Source: Croceivirga sp. (lineage in GTDB: Bacteria > Bacteroidota > Bacteroidia > Flavobacteriales > Flavobacteriaceae). Taken from it: a stretch of 64,000 nt of DNA. The DNA is taken from positions 1-64,000 of the forward strand of contig JANQQQ010000010.1 of assembly GCA_028284935.1 (NCBI GenBank), given 5' to 3'. The first letter of the stretch is position 1. Each line of letters begins with the position of its first letter. The position numbers and the translations under genes were made by a program. Shown one piece after another: positions 17,970 through 27,805 of the stretch. The notes beneath the pieces were generated by a model, which saw only the letters and a program-made list of their open reading frames with translations, made no database searches and was not told the DNA's origin.

Positions 17970-18956
17970 ATGCCTCAGAATATCAATAAAATAGCTGTTT
18001 TAACATCGGGAGGTGATTCTCCTGGGATGAATGCCGCAATTCGTTCCGTAGTTAGGTCTTGTGCTTACATGAAGTTACAGTGTGTAGCCATCTATAGGGG
18101 CTATCAGGGTATGATTGACGGTGATTTCAAAGAAATGAATGCCCGTAGTGTCAACAATATCATTAACAAAGGGGGTACCATTTTAAAATCTGCACGCTGC
18201 TTGGAATTTCGAACTCCTGAGGGAAGGAAAAAGGGGTTTGAGCAATTAAAGAAGCATAATGTGGATGCCCTAGTGGTCATTGGAGGTAATGGCAGCTTTG
18301 CAGGAGCTCTTAAACTGAATGAGGAGTTCAATTTTCCAGTCATGGGTATTCCTGGAACCATTGATAATGATATTTTGGGAACATCATATACCATTGGTTT
18401 TGATACCGCTATCAATACCGTTGTCGAGGTTATTGATAAAATAAGGGATACCGCTAGCTCGCATAACCGATTGTTTTTTATCGAGGTAATGGGTAGGGAT
18501 GTTGGTCATATTGCCCTGAACGCCGGTGTTGGTGCCGGAGCAGAGGAAATTCTTATCCCTGAGCAGAACCTTGGATTGGATCGTTTGTTGGATTCCCTAA
18601 AAAGAAGTAAAAAGTCAGGCAAGTCCTCCAGTATTGTAATCGTTGCTGAGGGTGATAAAACGGGTAAAAATGTTTTTGAACTTAAGGAATATGTAGAGGA
18701 GCATTTACCTATTTATGATGTACGGGTTTCCGTATTGGGGCATATGCAACGCGGAGGTAACCCAACCTGTTTTGACAGGGTTTTGGCAAGTAGAATGGGG
18801 GTTAGGGCCGTTGAGGCCATCTTGGAAGGTAAAACAAATTACATGGTGGGAATTCGTGATAGCAAACTGATTTTAACACCGATTAGTGAGGCAATTAAAG
18901 CACATACAGAGGTCGATGAGGAACTTATTAGAGTTTCCGATATCATGACTACATAA
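17970..18956 (+). CDS. pfkA: ATP-dependent 6-phosphofructokinase PfkA
   Basis: 328 residues, the standard bacterial length. LTSGGDSPGMNAAI is the ATP-binding loop, PGTIDNDI carries the catalytic acidic pair (Asp132, Asp134), and EVMGRDVGH and GHMQRGG are sugar-phosphate-binding motifs. The enzyme phosphorylates fructose-6-phosphate in glycolysis. The loop usually written GGDGS reads GGNGS here (Asn107), replacing the Asp that helps hold Mg-ATP in E. coli PfkA. The Gly after it, typical of ATP rather than PPi users, is kept. It is followed after 20 bases by gap, so both glycolytic genes form one operon. Confidence 0.95.
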   Translation: MPQNINKIAVLTSGGDSPGMNAAIRSVVRSCAYMKLQCVAIYRGYQGMIDGDFKEMNARSVNNIINKGGTILKSARCLEFRTPEGRKKGFEQLKKHNVDALVVIGGNGSFAGALKLNEEFNFPVMGIPGTIDNDILGTSYTIGFDTAINTVVEVIDKIRDTASSHNRLFFIEVMGRDVGHIALNAGVGAGAEEILIPEQNLGLDRLLDSLKRSKKSGKSSSIVIVAEGDKTGKNVFELKEYVEEHLPIYDVRVSVLGHMQRGGNPTCFDRVLASRMGVRAVEAILEGKTNYMVGIRDSKLILTPISEAIKAHTEVDEELIRVSDIMTT

Positions 18957-18964
18957 ACAACTAA

Positions 18965-19978
<1,014 letters not shown>

Positions 19979-19992
19979 TATACAGAAATTAG

Positions 19993-20046
19993 ATATTCCT
20001 GAAAGTTTGGTGCAAAAGCCTTATTTTCAGGAATATTATTTTTTAA
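19993..20046 (+). terminator. Rho-independent terminator after gap
   Basis: A perfect 12-bp stem (ATATTCCTGAAA at 19993-20004 with 20025-20036), a 20-base loop and a following T-rich tail. It ends only 5 bases before the ATG of the kinase gene, so the kinase either depends on read-through or is translated from a transcript starting inside this region. Confidence 0.75.
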
Positions 20047-20050
20047 GAAG

Positions 20051-20902
20051 ATGATATTAATTGTCGATAGTGGTGCCACAAAGGCGGATTGGATTGCCCT
20101 GGATGATAAGGGAGAGCAGTTGTTCAATACGCAGACCCTGGGACTAAGCCCTGAGGTGCTTACTAGGGAGGTAATTGAAGATAGGTTAGCCAATAATTTT
20201 GACATTTCAAAAAGTAGGGAATCCGTTACCAACCTATACTTTTATGGCGCGGGCTGTGGTACCGACCGAATGAAAAAGTTTTTGGGTAAAATTTTTGAGG
20301 ACTTTTTCCCCAACGCCAAGGCGGAAGTAAGGGAAGACACTTATGCTGCCATCTATTCCACAACAACTATAGGTAACCAAGGTATCGTATGTATTTTAGG
20401 TACGGGAAGTAACTGTAGCTATTATGACGGCAACCAACTTTTTCAAAAAGTTACCTCATTGGGTTACATCCTTATGGATGATGGTAGCGGAAATTTCTTT
20501 GGTAGAAAATTATTACGTGATTATTATTTCCACAAGATGCCCCAAGATTTGGGAATTAAATTTGCCAAGGAATACGAACTTGGAGCGGATAGTATCAAGG
20601 AATATCTATACAAACAGCCCAACCCAAACACGTATCTAGCTACTTTTGCCCGATTTATGATTGAGAACAAAGATCACCCTTATTGCAAGGGGGTGATAGA
20701 TAAGGGCTTTCAGCAGTTTGTGAACAACTACATTATGCAGTTTGAGTTGGCTACCAAGGTACCCATTCATTTTGTGGGAAGTATTGCCCATTTTTTGCGG
20801 GAAGAACTTACCACGGTCATCGAACGCAACGACCTTATTTTGGGAGTCATTAGACAACGCCCCATCGATGGGCTTGTTGAATTTCACAAAGCTACCATTT
20901 AA
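20051..20902 (+). CDS. N-acetylglucosamine kinase-like ASKHA sugar kinase (BadF/BcrA clan)
   Basis: 283 residues. DSGATKADW (6-14) is the first phosphate loop, ILGTGSNCSYY (about 116-126) the second, and GYILMDDGSGNFFG follows; HFVGSIAHF forms the adenosine motif. This is the eukaryotic-type N-acetylglucosamine kinase family, common in Bacteroidota, which phosphorylates GlcNAc salvaged from peptidoglycan or chitin. Substrate is inferred from family. It starts right behind the gap terminator, and its last 11 bases overlap the convergent ridA. Confidence 0.85.
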   Translation: MILIVDSGATKADWIALDDKGEQLFNTQTLGLSPEVLTREVIEDRLANNFDISKSRESVTNLYFYGAGCGTDRMKKFLGKIFEDFFPNAKAEVREDTYAAIYSTTTIGNQGIVCILGTGSNCSYYDGNQLFQKVTSLGYILMDDGSGNFFGRKLLRDYYFHKMPQDLGIKFAKEYELGADSIKEYLYKQPNPNTYLATFARFMIENKDHPYCKGVIDKGFQQFVNNYIMQFELATKVPIHFVGSIAHFLREELTTVIERNDLILGVIRQRPIDGLVEFHKATI

Positions 20903-21275
20903 CGGCAATCATTGAAATCTCCACGTTTACGAACATCGGTAAGTTAGCTACTTCAACGGTTTCCCTAGCGGGGGCCGTATCTGGATTAAAATGACTTCCA
21001 TAAACCTCATTTACCTGAGAGAACTGATGCATATCTTTTAAAAAAATGGAGGTTTTGACCACATTTTCCAATGTCATGTTTGCCTCTTCAAGAATGGCTT
21101 TCAGGTTTTGCATGCATTGTTCGGCTTCCACTTTTACATCGCCCTCCACCAATTTGCCCGTTGAAGGGTCTATTGGGGTCTGACCTGATATATACAGGGT
21201 GTCTTCAACCAAAATGGCTTGATTGTAAGGTCCTATGGGTGCTGGGGCCTTAGGGGTATTAATCACTTTTTTCAT
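20892..21275 (-). CDS. ridA: RidA family enamine/imine deaminase
   Basis: ATG 21275 gives 127 residues, the normal RidA size; the frame upstream to 21341 overlaps lptD and is not needed. IGPYNQAI, LYISGQTPIDPSTG, and the C-terminal PARETVEVANLP with the conserved Arg identify the family. RidA hydrolyses reactive 2-aminoacrylate intermediates in the cytoplasm. It is downstream of lptD on the same strand. Confidence 0.92.
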   Translation of the reverse strand: MKKVINTPKAPAPIGPYNQAILVEDTLYISGQTPIDPSTGKLVEGDVKVEAEQCMQNLKAILEEANMTLENVVKTSIFLKDMHQFSQVNEVYGSHFNPDTAPARETVEVANLPMFVNVEISMIAVKW

Positions 21276-21304
21276 GGTATTGGATTTAATGGAATTACAA
21301 AAAA

Positions 21305-24031
21305 TTATCTTCTTATGCCTGCCTGACTGCGCTGTTCCCACTTTAGGTCACTAAGAATGGAACTGCTGATGCCTATAAAGAAATCCCACCGTTCGTTTCT
21401 ACCAAATGGTACCCAATTGAATCGTAGGTCAAAACTTTTCAGGTTTCTACGGAACCTTAACTGGGTTTGCGCAAAACCTTTTTGTACAAAGTCGTATCCA
21501 GAAGAGACCCCTACGTCCCACCTAGGGGATAGCTGTACATCCCCGCCAAACATTAGGGAAGCATTATTGATTTCATTTTGACGGTTGGAATTATTGTAGC
21601 CCAAAGCGAACTGCACATTTAGGCTCCATGGTATGGTTGTGCCGTAGATGGGATTGTCAATATCAGCATCGTCCTTTCCTTCATAGCTCGCCCTTTCGTC
21701 GAATCCAGCTCCAAAAAGATTATCGGTTCGTCCACCACTTTGGGCACGATATTGATCACTTGCTTCTCGTGCTTCGTCATCTCGAGCGCCCGTTTTTTTG
21801 AAGGTTTCATTATTCAACGCGTATCTGAGATTCAATGTGGCTCGAGTCAAACGTAATAAACTTCCTCCGTTTTGTATATTGAATGTATTGATTCTTCTTC
21901 CATTGTTATCAATAGTATAGGGATCTAAACTTCCAGTAAAGTTTACGGTCATCTTATTGTCCAATATTGTTGTTCCGCCGTTGAATCCAATGGGCGCCAG
22001 TTTCAGGGAATCTGCCTCAAAATTATAAGCTGTTGAAAAATTAAGGTTATTAAGTATTGATATTTTTTTGGGTTCTGTTGCTGTGGAATCCTTATCCTTG
22101 ACCTTGGCTTCAATCGTATTTTGCAAGGAAAAGGTAATGGAGTTGGAGCTGTTTAAACTTGGGGCGCCGTTTAAGGTACCCTCGAACCTACTGTATAACA
22201 CTTCCTCACCGTCATTATCTATGTACGTATCATAGAACTGCTCAAAAGACGGGGTAATCCCCCAACCAATCTGTGGACGCATGACATGACGAATGGCCTG
22301 TATTTTTTTGTCCTCACCAAAATTAAAGGTGCCATAAAGTGTGGTACCAATGCTGGCATTAAATCCATAGCGGTTATATCGGTCAAAACCGCTAATGGTA
22401 TCCAGCACCACTTCCCTATTGGTTTCGTCACCAGCGACTACGCCACGCTCAAAAGTTTCAAAGGCCCATACGTCCTCGTAATTTCCTCCTACTGAAATAC
22501 TGAAATACTTGGCCACCTTGAAGTTGGTATTGAATGGTAGGGCATGTCTTGCTCCCATCCTTGCATTTTCAAACATGCGTGAGCTAAGAAAATCCTCGTC
22601 ATTCGTCGTAATCCTATTTTCAGCACGCATATTGTATTGAAAATTGAAATTCTTGATCAATCCCCTTTTAATACCATCCCTACTGGCAAAGGGAAAAATA
22701 CGTTCCATACTGGCTTGTAAAGTTGGTAAGGTCAGGGAAATATTGTCAACATCCGGATCGCGATTTGCGCTGGTATTTTGGTTATGGGACGCAGTCAGAT
22801 TGATATTTACCGATGGGTATTCCGGAAATGTCTTGGAATACGTTATCGACGACGAAAGGTTGTTGTTTTGGGTATTCTGAACATTAACCTGATTAAAGGA
22901 GTTGGTGAAGAACTCACTACTTCCCAGATTGACGCTTGCAGAAAATCTGGAATTGGGATTGGCCTTGGGGTCTTGCGAGTGGGAGATTTGTATATTATAT
23001 GTAGTTCTTCGGGAAAAATCATCAAAACCTTTCTGGCTAGTGATTTGGTTCTCAAACCTAAAATTTACGTTTCCCCTGTATCGATATCTTTTTGCGTAAA
23101 TGGATTGGGTCCTAAAGCCGTAACTGCCATTGGTGAAAAAGTCGCCCATGATACTGAAATCAACATACTCGTTTATGGGCAAATAGTAGCCTCCGTTCTG
23201 TATGGCAAAACCTCGGATGGGATCTTGGGTAAACGTAGGAAATATAAGACCCGGTGCCCTTCCAGTGGTCAAGGGAAAATAAGCAAAGGGTAGTGCTATT
23301 GGGGTGGGCACATCCACTAAATACATATTGCTGTAGCCCGCAATTATCTTTTTTCCGGGCACAAACTTCGCTTTCCTTACACGTATATAGTAATCGGGGT
23401 CTAAGGTGTCCTTTGAGGTGGTCAGTTTTCCATCTTTCATGAAATATACTGAGTCGTTTTCCTTTTTTGTAACTTCCGCCAGAACTTTCATGGCATCTGA
23501 ACCAAAAGAACCTGCTCCGGCATTTTGCTCGGTTCTGGAATTCCATATTAAGGCTTTCTGTGTATCAAAGTTGAATCGTATGGAATCAGGAATTACAATT
23601 TGATCCCCTTGTTTAAAATAAGGCAACTGGGTATAGGTGCCGGTGGAGTCCTTTATCCTTCCCGCATAGACCTCGTTTTTTACGTAGTCCATAACAATGA
23701 TCCCAGCTTTTAATTCCGTATCCTGATAATAGATTTCGGCCTCATCGTATAAATAGATTTTTTGGTCCTTTTGACTCAGTTTTACGTAGTCTTTGGCCTT
23801 ATACTTTATTTTTCCCAGCAACGGATTTTTTTTGGCGCTGGTTGAATCGTTGGCTATTGAATCCACCTGTATGGAATCCCCTGTGATGGTAGGTGGTGGC
23901 AAAGGTGCACTGATGGTATCTTGAATTCGCTTAATGGGCAAGGGCACAATCCGATCTTCCTGTGCTAAACCCAACTGGCCCGCAAACACCAAAAACAATG
24001 GAATGAGGAAATGAAGTTTGTTTGTTTGCAA
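21305..24031 (-). CDS. lptD: LptD-like LPS-assembly outer-membrane protein
   Basis: 908 residues starting at TTG 24031 with a signal peptide (about 1-23, ending GLAQ). A Pro-rich spacer leads into an OstA/LptA-like beta-jellyroll (about 70-250, KDQKIYLYDEAEIYYQDTEL). The rest is a large beta-barrel rich in alternating aromatic residues, with the hallmark ALPFAYFPLTTGRAPGLIFPT about residue 245. It matches the Bacteroidota form of LptD, which inserts lipopolysaccharide in the outer membrane. The classical pairs of Cys residues of E. coli LptD are not evident. Divergent from the amidase gene across a 131-bp gap. Confidence 0.9.
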   Translation of the reverse strand: MQTNKLHFLIPLFLVFAGQLGLAQEDRIVPLPIKRIQDTISAPLPPPTITGDSIQVDSIANDSTSAKKNPLLGKIKYKAKDYVKLSQKDQKIYLYDEAEIYYQDTELKAGIIVMDYVKNEVYAGRIKDSTGTYTQLPYFKQGDQIVIPDSIRFNFDTQKALIWNSRTEQNAGAGSFGSDAMKVLAEVTKKENDSVYFMKDGKLTTSKDTLDPDYYIRVRKAKFVPGKKIIAGYSNMYLVDVPTPIALPFAYFPLTTGRAPGLIFPTFTQDPIRGFAIQNGGYYLPINEYVDFSIMGDFFTNGSYGFRTQSIYAKRYRYRGNVNFRFENQITSQKGFDDFSRRTTYNIQISHSQDPKANPNSRFSASVNLGSSEFFTNSFNQVNVQNTQNNNLSSSITYSKTFPEYPSVNINLTASHNQNTSANRDPDVDNISLTLPTLQASMERIFPFASRDGIKRGLIKNFNFQYNMRAENRITTNDEDFLSSRMFENARMGARHALPFNTNFKVAKYFSISVGGNYEDVWAFETFERGVVAGDETNREVVLDTISGFDRYNRYGFNASIGTTLYGTFNFGEDKKIQAIRHVMRPQIGWGITPSFEQFYDTYIDNDGEEVLYSRFEGTLNGAPSLNSSNSITFSLQNTIEAKVKDKDSTATEPKKISILNNLNFSTAYNFEADSLKLAPIGFNGGTTILDNKMTVNFTGSLDPYTIDNNGRRINTFNIQNGGSLLRLTRATLNLRYALNNETFKKTGARDDEAREASDQYRAQSGGRTDNLFGAGFDERASYEGKDDADIDNPIYGTTIPWSLNVQFALGYNNSNRQNEINNASLMFGGDVQLSPRWDVGVSSGYDFVQKGFAQTQLRFRRNLKSFDLRFNWVPFGRNERWDFFIGISSSILSDLKWEQRSQAGIRR

Positions 24032-24162
24032 AGCGATAAATCCTATTTTTGTAGAGGTTTGGCTTAGTTTTTGGTGGTCAAACTTACATATATTTTTTCT
24101 TCCCCTTATGTGGTGTTACCATAAATTTAACCCATGGGGAAGACCAGAAATGAACAGTTCCT

Positions 24163-25386
24163 ATGAATCGAAATCGGTTAGTTTTTACCATAATTTCCGG
24201 ATTTATTTTTCTTCTACTTTCTTTTATCAAAAATGATACCGAACCAAATGCCAAGGATAAATTCATAGTTGTTTTGGATGCAGGTCACGGCGGTCACGAT
24301 CCCGGAAATCTGGGCAATGGGTATTTGGAGAAAAACATCGCTTTGGGCGTTGTATTGAAGGTGGGCCAATTGCTTTCCAAAGATAAGGGTATCGAGGTCA
24401 TTTATACCCGTGATGATGATACCTTTGTTGATTTGTTCGTGAGGGGAGAGATTGCCAACAAGGCAAATGCGGATTTATTTGTGTCCGTGCACTGCAATGC
24501 GCATCGCTCAGATGCCAGTGGGGCGGAGACATTTGTGCTCAGTCTTAATGGGAATACCAAAAATATCGAGGTCGCCAAAAAAGAGAACTCCGTTATCTAT
24601 TTGGAAGATAATTACGAGGAAAAATATAGTGCATATGATTTGAATTCACCGGAATTCGTCATAGGCTCAACCATCATGCAAGAAGAATTTTTAGATCAAA
24701 GCATCGACTTGGCAAAAAGGGTACAAGGCAATTTTGTGAAAAAGCTAAGTAGAAAGGATAGGAAAGTGAAGCAGGCAGCTTTTATTGTTTTACACCAGAC
24801 ATTTATGCCAAGCATTTTGGTGGAACTAGGTTTTTTGACCAATAAAAACGAAGGGGCCTATTTGAATTCTGATAAGGGTCAAAAGGAAATGGCCGAGGCA
24901 ATTGCCAATGCAATCTTGGACTACAAAAGTGGTGTTGATGCCAATTTAATTGAAACCGAGACCATTCAGGACAACCCTTTGGAAAAGGCAGAAAAAGAAA
25001 TTACGGAGCAGACCAAGGTGGATCCACTGACAAGTCCTAAAGAAGAAACCAAGGTGGTTTCCCAAACGGAACAACCCAAAAAAGAAGTCGCGAAGGAACA
25101 ACTTAGTGAAAGTCCATCTGACATTATTTTTAAGGTGCAACTTTTGGCAAGTTCAAAGGTCATTCCCTTGGAGCCTGAGAATTTTAAGGGTTTACGGGGA
25201 CTTTCCTCAGAGCCTTACAAAAACATGTACCGTTATTTATATGGTGAGACCGATAGCTACAAAGTGGCAAGGCAACTAAAGTCAGAAGCTAGCACTAGGG
25301 GGTACGCCACCTCCTACATCGTAGCTTACAAGGATGGAAAAAGAATTGATTTAAAAGAAGCCCTAAATTCATCTTCTACCCAATAA
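24163..25386 (+). CDS. N-acetylmuramoyl-L-alanine amidase (Amidase_3)
   Basis: 407 residues with an N-terminal hydrophobic export segment. The zinc amidase domain (about 30-250) has VLDAGHGGHDPG (first His ligand), the Glu of YLEKNIAL, SVHCNAH (second His) and VELGFLTN (catalytic Glu). A charged Glu/Lys/Thr-rich linker (about 255-320) leads to a C-terminal globular stretch of about 85 residues that resembles a SPOR-type peptidoglycan-binding domain (FKVQLLASSKVIPLEP). The enzyme cuts the amide bond between muramic acid and the stem peptide, mainly in daughter-cell separation. The SPOR assignment is inference. Confidence 0.9.
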   Translation: MNRNRLVFTIISGFIFLLLSFIKNDTEPNAKDKFIVVLDAGHGGHDPGNLGNGYLEKNIALGVVLKVGQLLSKDKGIEVIYTRDDDTFVDLFVRGEIANKANADLFVSVHCNAHRSDASGAETFVLSLNGNTKNIEVAKKENSVIYLEDNYEEKYSAYDLNSPEFVIGSTIMQEEFLDQSIDLAKRVQGNFVKKLSRKDRKVKQAAFIVLHQTFMPSILVELGFLTNKNEGAYLNSDKGQKEMAEAIANAILDYKSGVDANLIETETIQDNPLEKAEKEITEQTKVDPLTSPKEETKVVSQTEQPKKEVAKEQLSESPSDIIFKVQLLASSKVIPLEPENFKGLRGLSSEPYKNMYRYLYGETDSYKVARQLKSEASTRGYATSYIVAYKDGKRIDLKEALNSSSTQ

Positions 25387-25404
25387 GCCTCGGAAAATTA
25401 TTCC

Positions 25405-25412
25405 TAATTTTG
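25405..25412 (+). promoter_or_regulatory. Possible -7 box of the MlaD gene
   Basis: TAATTTTG matches TAnnTTTG, 23 bases ahead of the TTG start and after the amidase stop codon. No clear -33 motif. Confidence 0.4.
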
Positions 25413-25435
25413 TTTTTAATTGAAAACACCAACTT

Positions 25436-26395
25436 TTGAAACTATCTAGGGAAGTAAAGACGGGGATTTTAGTGTTGTTGGGGATTCTCGCAGTTATAAT
25501 GGGCTTTGGTTATCTAAAGTCCTCTTCAATTTTTGATAACTCCCGTACCTTCTACTCTGTTTACGACCATGTAGGAGGTCTACAGACCGGTACACAGGTT
25601 TCCCTGAACGGTTTAGTGGTTGGGACTGTCAGTAGCATTCGATTTAGGGATACTTCCGGAAAACTTGTGGTTACCTTTATGGTGAACAATGATTTCGAGT
25701 TTTCCAAAAATAGCAAGGTGGAGTTATTTGATACCGGTATCATCGGCGGAAAAGGATTGCAGATAATACCCGCTTTCGATGATGCTCCAAACGCGCAGTC
25801 GGGCGACACCTTACAGAGCGCAACAAAACCTGGGCTTACTGAATTGGTTCAGCAGAACCTTACGCCTTTACAGATGAGCTTGGAAAGTACGGTATCCGAT
25901 GCGGACACGCTGCTGACAAACATCAATTCCATTCTGGATGCCAGAACCAAAAGAGAGCTCCAACAAAGTATCGTAGGTCTCAACCAGTTGGTAGGAACTT
26001 TCCAAGGAAGTGCTTCAAAATTGAATACCTTATTGGAAGCCAATGGGGAACAATTGGATAGTACATTGAAAAACGTAAATACCATCACCGGTAACTTTTC
26101 CAAAATTTCTGATTCGTTGGCCAATGCCGGACTTGGAAAAACCTTAGCAGATTTGCAATCCACTGTTTCCAGCCTGAATCTAGTTTTAGGTAAAATTGAA
26201 AGGGGAGAGGGTACGCTAGGAAAAATGGCAAATAATGAAGAACTCTACAATAATTTAGCAGAGGTGTCCAGGGAATTGGATTTATTATTACAGGACTTTC
26301 GTCTAAACCCCAAGCGTTACGTCAATGTATCTGTCTTTGGAAAAAAGCAAAAGGAGTACGAGCTTCCGGAAAATGATCCCGCCAATAAACAATAG
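25436..26395 (+). CDS. MCE/MlaD-domain lipid transport protein
   Basis: 319 residues starting with TTG; no ATG lies nearby, and the TTG gives the standard family start (MKLSREVKTGILVLLGILA) with one membrane anchor. The MCE domain (about 37-115) contains YDHVGGLQTGTQVSLNGLVVG. The rest is a long helical region with LTELVQ and coiled-coil character, which fits MlaD-like proteins that form helical tubes for phospholipid movement between membranes. ABC partners (MlaE, MlaF) are not in the window. Confidence 0.9.
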   Translation: MKLSREVKTGILVLLGILAVIMGFGYLKSSSIFDNSRTFYSVYDHVGGLQTGTQVSLNGLVVGTVSSIRFRDTSGKLVVTFMVNNDFEFSKNSKVELFDTGIIGGKGLQIIPAFDDAPNAQSGDTLQSATKPGLTELVQQNLTPLQMSLESTVSDADTLLTNINSILDARTKRELQQSIVGLNQLVGTFQGSASKLNTLLEANGEQLDSTLKNVNTITGNFSKISDSLANAGLGKTLADLQSTVSSLNLVLGKIERGEGTLGKMANNEELYNNLAEVSRELDLLLQDFRLNPKRYVNVSVFGKKQKEYELPENDPANKQ

Positions 26396-26414
26396 TGAGT
26401 TAAACCTTTTATAG

Positions 26415-26438
26415 ATTTATTATGCATGCATAATAAAT
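26415..26438. promoter_or_regulatory. 24-bp perfect palindrome, probable operator
   Basis: The half ATTTATTATGCA is followed directly by its exact reverse complement, with no spacer. It lies 4 bases upstream of the -7 box at 26443 and so would cover the promoter's -12 to -35 region. A homodimeric regulator bound here would compete with or contact RNA polymerase. Confidence 0.6.
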
Positions 26439-26442
26439 TTTG

Positions 26443-26450
26443 TAGTTTTG
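26443..26450 (+). promoter_or_regulatory. -7 box of the Fe-S oxidoreductase operon
   Basis: TAGTTTTG matches TAnnTTTG. It contains the upstream in-frame TTG (26448), so that TTG would lie before the transcript and the true start is ATG 26466. Confidence 0.55.
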
Positions 26451-26465
26451 AATTTAATTATTCCA

Positions 26466-27794
26466 ATGATTTCATTTATACCAAATATTGTCTTCGCCCT
26501 TTTCCTTGCATTCGGTATTGGCTATTTTATTAAAAATGTAAAAAAACTCATTCGCAATATTAAACTAGGAAGGGAAGCCGACATTACCGGCAATAAGGGG
26601 CAACGATGGAAGAATATGGCCATGATTGCCTTAGGGCAATCAAAAATGGTAGTACGGCCCATTGCAGGACTCATGCACATCATTGTCTACGTTGGATTTG
26701 TCATCATCAATATTGAAGTACTCGAAATAATTATTGACGGTCTCTTAGGTACCCATAGGATATTTGCATTTCTAGGCGGCTTCTATGATTTTTTGATAGG
26801 GTCTTTTGAAATTCTCGCGTTTTTAGTCATTGTGGCAGTCCTCATTTTTTGGGTGCGAAGGAATGTTATCCGATTGAAACGGTTCATAAAACCTGAAATG
26901 GAGGGTTGGCCCAAAAAAGATGGAAACCTCATCCTCTACATAGAATTGGTTCTGATGTTCCTTTTTTTGACCATGAACGCAACCGATTTGCAATTACAAC
27001 AAATGGGTGTGGAACACTATGTGGAAGCTGGGGCCTTTCCCATAAGTCAGTTTATTGCGCCTTTATTTGAAGGGATGTCGCAGGAAAGTCTGGTTCTTAT
27101 GGAAAGAACGGCTTGGTGGTTACATATTTTAGGAATCCTATTCTTTCTTAACTATCTATATTTCTCAAAACATCTTCATATTTTATTGGCTTTCCCAAAT
27201 ACGTTTTATGGCAAATTGAATCCTCAAGGGCAATTTAACAATGTGGAAGCGGTGACCAATGAGGTCAAATTGATGATGGACCCTTCAGCCGATCCTTTTG
27301 CTTCCACGACAGAAGAGGATACTGAGGAACCGGAAAAGTTTGGGGCTTCAGATGTCATGGATTTAAATTGGGTGCAATTGTTGAATGCCTACACATGTAC
27401 TGAATGTGGCCGATGTACTTCTGAATGTCCAGCCAATCAAACCGGTAAAAAGCTTTCCCCTAGAAAAATTATGATGGATACGAGGGATAGATTGGAAGAG
27501 GTTGGTAAAAACATTGATGCGAACAAAGGAGCCTTTCAACCTGATGGAAAGCAGTTGTTGGACGACTATATTTCACGAGAGGAACTTTGGGCCTGTACTA
27601 CCTGCAATGCTTGCGTAGAGGCCTGCCCAGTAAGTATAGATCCTTTGTCCATTATCATGGAAATGCGCCGTTTTCTAGTCATGGAACAATCCGCTGCTCC
27701 AACAGAACTCAACAATATGATGTCCAATATTGAAAATAATGGAGCGCCATGGCCATATAATCAAATGGACCGCTTGAACTGGGTAAACGAATAA
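26466..27794 (+). CDS. Membrane-bound Fe-S oxidoreductase with two 4Fe-4S clusters (HdrC/GlpC-like)
   Basis: From ATG 26466, 442 residues. The N-terminal half has about five hydrophobic segments with a nitrate-reductase-gamma-like pattern, and the C-terminal half carries two ferredoxin motifs: CTECGRCTSECP (from about 310) and CTTCNACVEACP (from about 374). The start at 26466 gives MISFIPNIVF, the usual opening in this family, whereas TTG 26448 falls in the predicted -7 box. It would pass electrons between the quinone pool and the cytoplasmic partner encoded 11 bases downstream. The electron donor is unknown; a role in fatty-acid or lactate oxidation is possible. Confidence 0.85.
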   Translation: MISFIPNIVFALFLAFGIGYFIKNVKKLIRNIKLGREADITGNKGQRWKNMAMIALGQSKMVVRPIAGLMHIIVYVGFVIINIEVLEIIIDGLLGTHRIFAFLGGFYDFLIGSFEILAFLVIVAVLIFWVRRNVIRLKRFIKPEMEGWPKKDGNLILYIELVLMFLFLTMNATDLQLQQMGVEHYVEAGAFPISQFIAPLFEGMSQESLVLMERTAWWLHILGILFFLNYLYFSKHLHILLAFPNTFYGKLNPQGQFNNVEAVTNEVKLMMDPSADPFASTTEEDTEEPEKFGASDVMDLNWVQLLNAYTCTECGRCTSECPANQTGKKLSPRKIMMDTRDRLEEVGKNIDANKGAFQPDGKQLLDDYISREELWACTTCNACVEACPVSIDPLSIIMEMRRFLVMEQSAAPTELNNMMSNIENNGAPWPYNQMDRLNWVNE

Positions 27795-27805
27795 TTTTTA
27801 GAACA

